Shown here piece after piece: positions 57,741-64,000 of a stretch of DNA of 64,000 nt. Within the stretch, counting starts at the first letter, position 1, and each line of letters opens with the position of its first letter. The notes under the pieces are model-generated. The model had not been told where the DNA came from, ran no database searches, and saw only the letters and a program-made list of their open reading frames with translations. Source of the stretch: Haemonchus contortus (taxonomy: Eukaryota > Nematoda > Chromadorea > Rhabditida > Trichostrongylidae); contig LS997567.1 of the NCBI GenBank assembly GCA_000469685.2, positions 20,519,608-20,583,607 of the forward strand, written 5' to 3'. Both the position numbers and the translations under genes were made by a program.

Positions 57741-60080
57741 CGAAATGCATCCTAACACTGATGGGCATAAACCGACAGCGTCGTTTACTAATCGTCTCTA
57801 AGTATACCAGAGGAAGCATATACGTCATACAGTTAAAATAGATGGGAAATGTTGGAGAACGATAGTATAGTCACTACGAACCCCTAGCAGTGTGCATGAA
57901 AAGTATGCTGCTCGAGTATGGTTAATTCTTCTATTGAACACCATAAACCACTTCATGGGCTGTCCGGGAAGTTACAACAGTCAGGATATTGATTGCACAC
58001 GTTGAGATGTATCATAGAAGCTATAAAATGCGTAGAAGAAAGGGCAGATCCTGGATCGTGCCATCGTTATTTTTTATAGCGCCCTCCAAATTCGCAGCCG
58101 AGAGTTTCGCAACGACAAGATAATCTGTGAGAAGGTCGAAAATTCACATGTTTGCATCTCTACGCACTGGAGAGTGGCGTTCACACAGATTACTAGAAGT
58201 ATGTCATCAGTTTCAATAGGTTGTAAAGTATATACAGTACAATTTGATTCTAAAGAGGTGGGAGCCAGTGTTTTGCCAATATTCACAGGGATTGGGTGAG
58301 TGTCTCCAGAATAGATTGGCCAGTGGCTAATCTCGCATGTAGGAGGGAAGGTTTTGTTTTAATATCGAGGAGCTTTGCCAAGTGCGAAAGTAGCTGGGAA
58401 GTTCCCCGGCAGCCTATGAAGTCACTTAGCTGCAACTCGAAAACCTATTCGGTTTGATTCAAGTGTGGTTCGAGTTATTCGAGTGTATAAAGACCCCAGC
58501 GCACAGAAAAGTTTGATCGTTATCGGAATGCCCACATCTAAAATTTGAAACACTATTCGCAGCGTTATTCGAAAGAGCAACTTCGACACTATAATGTAGA
58601 AAGATTGCGCAGCGTTTTTCATGAACACTCCAATTAGTTATGGAGCCATTCAGTAATCTGCTGCAACTTTTCCTCTTGCAGTATAACTATGGAATTGATG
58701 TGTGCTTGGCTGTATCAAAACTCGTTACACTATTCGATATCGTTGAAAGCAGAGATGTACGAATTGAAGGAGTGAGCGATACAAAAGAGTGGTCTTCTGC
58801 TTCACAACAGGTCTTCACGGCCTAATCTTGAGTAAATCTAATGATTATTTCTTTGTATCCCCAATGCAGTAACAGTGTGTATCATTTCCATTCTCAAATA
58901 CGTTCCATGAATGAGCTCAAATTCTGCGTCTTGGGTAATCGATAGCAGTTGACCGAATATTTACTAATTGCTTTGATACTTAAAAAAGTAATCATTTCAA
59001 CTTCACAACAGGTTCGAAGTGAGAAAACCCGCTTCGTTCAATACTAGCTGATAAAGGAGGACCCAATAAACGAAGCGATAAAGGAATTGCTCCAGAAATC
59101 TGCTGTAGCCCACCAAATTTTCTACTCGATGCAGCACCCCAATTGAATATCTTTCCCAAAACTGATAGGACTAGGCCCAAATTTCCTACATCGAGCTCCT
59201 GTGTAATGAATACGTCGACAGACCATGTAATGCGCCATCGGTCAGCGAGATCCTCCAAACCGCATCTTTTTTCTCAGAGAGCAGGCGGTGTAATGCCTCA
59301 TGACCAGGGACAAGATTTACAATAAAGTGCTCATTACACTAGCATATCATTGCAAGCTCAACAGAAGTCCAATGACGTGTTTGTTCAGTCCTTCTGCACT
59401 GCTGTGCTCAAGATTATTAGGTGATAATTCAGTGGTCGTACTATTCTCGGCATTACAGGCATTACATTCAATTTAGTCAAATTCTTGTCGTTGATCGGAC
59501 CATGGTTGTGAAGGAGGTAAAAGAAGCAGGATTAAATGACTGAAAAACAGAAAAACCACAAGACTGACTCCGCTGATACCTGAAAAGGCGAATCACATGA
59601 CGAAAAAGTGAGCAACTCATACGCCAGGTCGGTAGTTGTGATTTAGAATTTTGAAATCCCAGAATTTAAGGTCTTGCCAGAAGTGTTAACTGAGAATTGA
59701 ATTTATTATACTTGAGCGCTTCCTGGCAAAATGACGGCGAACCACAACAATATCCACCTTCAATAGAGTCAATGACCGACACTAGCCTTTGTCAGAATAG
59801 ACTGAAGAGTGAATTCTGGCAAAATTAAGAAAGGGAGTACAGTACTCGCCGTAAAAACTCAAAAATTCACGAGAATACCGCGAATTCGCGTTTCTTCGTC
59901 TTTCCTCTATGAATCGCTTCAAAATAAAGTAATCGAGGAGAAAAAATACCGTTGAATCAGCCATCGAGCTCTACAAACTGATACCCTGAAATGTTGAAAA
60001 TGCTCCATTTTGGATTGCGTCATGCAGTTGAGCTCCATCCGAAAGGAGATTGCATGCACATGGGCTGCACGCTTTAGGGC
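57741..60080. other. No gene recognised
   Basis: No frame above about 90 codons and no known motif. No repeats or termini identified by eye. Confidence 0.45.
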
Positions 60081-60596
60081 CTGTAGGGGCTCATTGGTCC
60101 TTGAAGATGATCTGTTTAGAATTTGCTTTGGATCGCGCCACGTACTCGACTTTACTCAGTACAATTTGGAAACGATTGTTTGTTTTGTTCAGTCTCCATC
60201 GTTCCTTTTTCAAGTTGGAGGCTGTAGATGACTGCATCTACGGTCTCTGCACTCAACACTCCTTTTCACAGGTTGCATTGAGAAAATGACATCAATTCAT
60301 GGCAAAATAACGGAGTCGATTTTTTTTGGCGTTTCCCAATCTTAGGAATTTTCTACGGAATCTAAGGAGATGGTGTTGAGGCACTCCACTGTCGTAGACA
60401 TCTCTTTATTGTCTTCGAGTCTGTAATGGCACGCCCTATCATAGATCAAAATTTCTCTCTTGGTATGGTTCCAAACTTCGAACTTCGTCAAGCCCAAACC
60501 ATAAAACGATGTTTTTTCCCTTTCCGTTAGCCTTTTTGTAGCTGCGTTGTACATTGTTAGATTCCCCGTGAAAAATTCTATCGAATGAGATCTAGG

Positions 60597-61055
60597 TCAA
60601 CCCGTGAAGAAAACCTCCCCCCACAACCACTTTCTGCAGTAGGCCTGCCTCTGAGCGGTTTCCTGCAGGGCGTGTTTGGATACGCATGCCCCGAGCTGTA
60701 GTGGCGGGAATTCGGAGGCTTTCGAACGATAATTATATGAATGGTAGATTAGATCTGCTGGTGGCGCGGTACTGAAGTGGCGAGGAGGAGGGTTAGATCG
60801 GTTAATGATTACTTTAGTGGGGGGGGGAGGGGTAAGATCTGCAGGGGACGGAGTACTGTAGTGGCGGGGTAGTGGGGCTGTTTGTATAGGAGTTGTGAGG
60901 CGGTCTGAAGGGGCGGTGGTAAAAAGGTGGGAGGAGGGGGCTTGAACAATTGTTTGAGTGGGAGCAAGATCTGCAGGAGGCGGGTTACTGTAATGGCGGG
61001 AATGTGGGGCAGTTTGAATAGAAGTTTTTAGACGGTCTGAAGGAGCGGTTTCCAT
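60597..61055 (-). CDS. Proline-rich 152-residue frame, left palindrome arm
   Basis: Uninterrupted, from ATG (61055) to the stop at 60597. The product is rich in Pro, Thr, Ser and Ala, built on an imperfect internal repeat of roughly 37-39 residues (APSDRL..IQTAP.SRHYS, then PADL) present about two and a half times. It ends in a basic Cys-containing tail (ACVSKHALQETAQRQAYCRK). No signal peptide, membrane segment or known domain is seen. The frame has the same length as its inverted twin at 63030-63488. Two single-residue indels between the twins are both multiples of three. No homologue recognised; it may be a transposon accessory protein or a chance frame in a tandem repeat. Confidence 0.4.
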   Translation of the reverse strand: METAPSDRLKTSIQTAPHSRHYSNPPPADLAPTQTIVQAPSSHLFTTAPSDRLTTPIQTAPLPRHYSTPSPADLTPPPPTKVIINRSNPPPRHFSTAPPADLIYHSYNYRSKASEFPPLQLGACVSKHALQETAQRQAYCRKWLWGEVFFTG

Positions 61056-61095
61056 CGTTCATTTATAATGTGGAGGCTGTAGATAAGTGCATCTA

Positions 61096-62337
61096 CAGGG
61101 TGGCTGAAAAGTATAGGACGCGCCATTTGGCGCTTCCTGGCTCCTAGCCAGTGGGTATTTTCAAAATCTTTTGAGAGTTTTAGAAAGCGCGGGATCTGTA
61201 CAAGAATCCATATATGTCATTCGATTTACCGTTCGTCCGAACAATCATTATGAAAGTTTCTGCGCATTGACCCACTATCGAAAAGCTGCTCAAAGAAGGT
61301 TGCAGGAGCTGCGATATCGCGAAACGACTAGGTTTTCCCTCTTCAACCGTACGGAATGTTGCCGCCGCTCTCAAGAAAAGAGGACACGTCTCTGAGATGC
61401 CAAAAAGGAGACGACCAAGAACAGTGAACACACCGAGGATTCGTGACATCATTATGAAGAGGATCACCCGCAACGAAGGAGTCAGCATGAAACGGATTGC
61501 TTCTGACCTCAACATCAGCCGTCAAACCATTCAGAAAATTGTGAAACGCGACCTCAAGCTGAAGAGTTATCAGCTCCGTCGAAGCCAGTTTGTTCCAGAG
61601 CAGTCCAAGCGAAATCGGCTGATAAAATCAGAAAACTCGTTCGAGAGCTCAGGGCGCGCCCCATCTCTGATGTGATCTGGACTGATAAGAAATTTTCACC
61701 GTAGAACCCTATCCATACCGTCAAAACCAGAGAGAGTTGTTGCCAAAAGCTGACAGCAGGTCCTCAAAACGTTGTCTTGTGCTTAGCAGGCTATCTTCCA
61801 AGAGTGTTATGGTTTGGGTCGGGGTGACATCAGAAAGAAAAACACCTTTGGTTTTCATAGACAGAAATAATAAAATCAACTCCAAAGTCTACCAAAAGAT
61901 AGGTTCAATGGACACTCTGCTACCCTGGGTCATGAACATTCGTAACCGATCGTTCGTCCTTCAGCAAGATTGGGCCCCTTCTTATGCCTCAAAGTCGACA
62001 AACGCCGTATTGGACGCGCACTTCCCCGATTACTGGGGTGAGGACATCTGGTCTCCCTCCTCGCCAGACCCAACCCAATGCACTTCTCCGTATGGGGGTA
62101 CTTGGAAAGCAAAATCGGAGGACGCTCCTACCCCACGTTGGACGCTCTGAAGGTGGCGCTTCAGAAGGCGTGGGACGATATCGACGTCGACTACCTGCGG
62201 CGTACGGTCGATTCAGTCGTCGAGCGTCTGAATTTTTGTGTAAGAGCAAAAGGATCGAACTTGAACATCTGCTGTCCTAAGTGATCCTGTAGTTCTATTC
62301 TATTCCATGTGGCGTCCTATACTTTTTAGCTACCATG
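61096..62337 (+). mobile_element. DD37D-type transposon inserted in the palindrome
   Basis: The ends CAGGGTGGCTGAAAAGTATAGGACG (61096) and inverted CATGGTAGCTAAAAAGTATAGGACG (62337) are flanked by TA (61094-61095 and 62338-62339). Removing the element and one TA restores the arm sequence GCATCTACAATCTCTGCACT seen elsewhere in the palindrome. The length is 1242 bp, typical of a complete Tc1/mariner-superfamily element. The transposase is described separately. Confidence 0.92.
61171..62280 (+). pseudogene. DD37D transposase, frameshifted, third catalytic residue changed
   Basis: In order: the first helix-turn-helix (about 61270-61395, with LRYRETTR frame noise), MPKRRRPRTVNTPRIRDII (61397), and the second helix-turn-helix GVSMKRIASDLNISRQTIQK (about 61480). 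VIWTDKKF (about 61670) holds the first Asp, then a stop/frameshift. SVMVWVGVTSERKTPLVFID (about 61803) follows, and FVLQQDWAPSYASKS (about 61950) holds the second Asp. SPDPTQ leads through a one-base shift into MHFSVWGYLESKIGG (62078). The family's third Asp, 37 residues after the second, is His here (QMHFS for P-M-D-F-S). A C-terminal tail runs to 62280. At least three lesions: inactive. Confidence 0.85.
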
Positions 62338-62970
62338 TACAATCTCTGCACTCAACACTCCTCCTTACGGGTTCCATTGAGAATATGACATCAATTTGCG
62401 GCAAAATAAGGAGTCGATTTTCTTTGACATTTTCTAATTTTCGAAGGAGTTTTTCGCCGGAACTTAAAGAGGCGGCAGCGAGGCACTCCTCTGTCGTAGA
62501 CATCTCTTTGTTGTCTGCAAGACTGCTATGGTACACCCTATCATAGATCAAAATTTCTCCCTTGGTATGGCCCCAAACTTCGAACTTCCTCAAGCCCGAA
62601 TCATAAAACAATGTTTTTTCTTTTCCGCTGGGGGAAAAAGAATAATTACATAGCACTTTTTACGGAGAATCTAATAGTATACAATTAAATTGCAAAAATT
62701 CAAGCGGCAAGAGGAAAAAACAATTTTGTAATTTGAGCGGGACGATAAGCGAAGTTTGGAGCCATACCAAGAGAAAACTGTTGATCTTTGATAAAGTGTA
62801 CCATAATAGCTTCGCAGAACACAACGTTTAGTCTACGTAGTGGATTGCCTCGCTCTGTCTCCTCAGGTTCCGGAGAAAAATTCCTCCAAAAATGGAAAAT
62901 GCCAAAAAAATCGACTCCGTTATTTTGCCATAAATTGATGTCATACTCTCAATGGAATCTGTAAGGGGGA
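62338..62970. repeat. Inner hairpin of the palindrome
   Basis: Bases 62338-62640 and 62660-62970 are inverted copies of the module also seen at 60235-60545 and 63500-63830. The turn is around ATAATTACATAGCAC near 62645. On one arm this module was originally joined to 61095 before the transposon inserted. Confidence 0.8.
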
Positions 62971-63029
62971 GAATTGAGTGCAGAGACCGTAGATGCACTT
63001 ATCTACAGCCTCCACATTATAAATGAACG

Positions 63030-63488
63030 ATGGAAACCGCCCCTTCAGACCGCCTCAGAACTCCCATTCCAACTGCCCTACATTCCCGCCATTACAGTAA
63101 CCCGTCTCCTGCAGATCTTGCTCCCACTCAAACAATTGTTCAAGCCCCCCCCTCCCACCTTTTTACCACCGCCCCTTCAGACCGCCTCACAACTCCTATA
63201 CAAACAGCCCCACTTTCCCGCCACTACAATACTCCGTCCCCTGCAGTTCTTACCCCCCCCCCCCCCACTAAAGTAATCATTAACCGATCTAACCCTCCTC
63301 GCCACTTCAGTACCGCGCCACCAGCAGATCTAATCTACCATTCATATAATTATCGTTCGAAAGCCTCCGAATTCCCACCACTACAGTACCCTGCCGCATG
63401 CGTATCCAAACACGCCCTGCAGGAAATCGCTCAGAGACAGGCTCGCTGCAAAAAGTGGTTGTGGAGGGAAGTTTTCTTCACGAGTTGA
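63030..63488 (+). CDS. Proline-rich 152-residue frame, right palindrome arm
   Basis: Inverted twin of 60597-61055, with the same start and the same length. It has the same APSDRL/PADL internal repeats and Cys-containing basic tail (ACVSKHALQEIAQRQARCKK). Relative to the twin it lacks one Pro (SNPPRH against SNPPPRH) and gains one residue before the tail (YPAAC against LGAC), so the total is unchanged. A run of 14 C (63253-63266) lies inside the frame and corresponds to G9-A-G4 in the other arm, without shifting frame. No function can be assigned. Confidence 0.4.
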   Translation: METAPSDRLRTPIPTALHSRHYSNPSPADLAPTQTIVQAPPSHLFTTAPSDRLTTPIQTAPLSRHYNTPSPAVLTPPPPTKVIINRSNPPRHFSTAPPADLIYHSYNYRSKASEFPPLQYPAACVSKHALQEIAQRQARCKKWLWREVFFTS

Positions 63489-64000
63489 CATATATATCAT
63501 TCGATAGGATTTTTTACGGGGAATCTAACAGTGTACAACGCAGCTACAAAATATCAACGGAAAGCGAAAAACTTTGTTTTATGATTTGGGCTTGACGAAA
63601 TTCGAAGTTTGGAGCCATACCAAGGGAGAAGTTTCGATCTATGATAGGGCGTGCCATTACAGACTCGCAGACAACAAAGAGATGTCTACGACAGTATAGT
63701 GCCTCAACGCCATCTCCTCAGATTCCGAAGATGAATTCCTTCAAAAATTTGAGAACGTCAAAAAAATCGATTCCGTTATTTTGCCTTAAATTGATGCCAT
63801 ATTCTCAATGAAACCTGTAATAATGAACGTTGAGTGCAGGTAGATGCACTTATCTGGGGTCTCCACATTAGAAATGAACGATGGAGACTGAACAAAACCA
63901 ACAATCATTTCCAGATTGTACTGAGTAAAGACGAGTACATGGCGCGATCCAAAGCAAATTCTGAACAGATTTTCTTCAGGGACCAATGAGTCCCTACAGA

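Larger units (their letters stand above)
60081..64000. mobile_element. Giant palindrome, arms about 1 kb plus inner hairpin
   Basis: Bases 60081 onward (CTGTAGGGGCTCATTGG) recur inverted, ending at 64000 (CTGTAGGGACTCATTGG on the minus strand), so the palindrome reaches or passes the window end. Modules read X (60190-60560), P (60597-61055) and X again (61056-61095 continuing at 62338-62650). These are followed by inverted X (62655-63010), inverted P (63030-63488) and inverted X (63490-63900). The centre is near 62650. The symmetry is broken only by a transposon at 61096-62337. X carries words such as TACGGTCTCTGCACTCAACACTCC and CATCTCTTTATTGTCT; P is the proline-rich frame. It may be a foldback transposon or a head-to-head duplication. 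Confidence 0.85.

Noticed and set aside
1965..64000. A new defence or gene-cluster system
   Set aside because: No cooperating intact genes are present; recognisable coding sequence is transposon debris.

Overview
This window looks like non-genic, repeat-saturated DNA from a parasitic nematode, most likely a strongylid (hookworm-type) worm. The taxonomic call is an inference. It rests on RTE-type retrotransposon pieces that resemble those I know from hookworm genomes, on many mariner and DD37D transposases, and on dispersed GC-rich minisatellites. I found no host gene that I can support. Nearly every recognisable protein stretch is a broken transposase, reverse transcriptase or endonuclease, and the few unassigned reading frames (36026-36781, 43676-43863 and the twin 152-residue frames near the right end) are reported cautiously.

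Layout, left half. A degenerate long inverted-repeat (foldback) element lies at 1965-3954, followed by a mariner relic (5505-6430) and a 1.7 kb TATG microsatellite (6599-8290). A MITE (8292-8820) sits exactly on the microsatellite edge. Then come a minisatellite (9240-9610), a full-length dead mariner (9626-10913) and a 244 bp near-perfect palindrome (11330-11573). A second foldback element (13500-15150) carries tRNA-like Pol III boxes in both arms. Next is a CR1/jockey-like LINE (15250-17480), then a nest on the minus strand: two LINE fragments of one family (17690-19395 and 20282-21840), a DD37D element inside one of them and a mariner between them. A third foldback copy is at 22602-24565, a mariner at 26700-27720 and a LINE at 29430-30580.

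Layout, right half. At 32690-35640 there is a pile-up of a repeat tail with (TA)n, a DD37D transposase end, a Penelope-like fragment, a mariner start and a Tc1 relic. A second tRNA-derived family has inverted copies at 36960-37290 and 40610-40962. A Penelope-like element at 41470-42745 is flanked by inverted repeats, and each arm carries a hammerhead-like core. Further right are a foldback MITE (44872-45342), a mariner with clean ends (45597-46429), RTE relics (37555-38110, 47990-49200, 52130-55550), a minisatellite (52880-53450) and a second minisatellite (56445-57740) interrupted by the second copy of the MITE.

The last 4 kb (60081 to the window end) is a giant palindrome. Each arm carries the same proline-rich 152-residue reading frame, and a DD37D transposon is inserted cleanly at a TA inside one arm.

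The common theme is inverted structure. At least seven independent inverted-repeat elements of 0.2 to 4 kb occur here, and two of the families have tRNA-derived sequence in their arms. All statements about families come from reading translations by eye. No alignment or database search was run.
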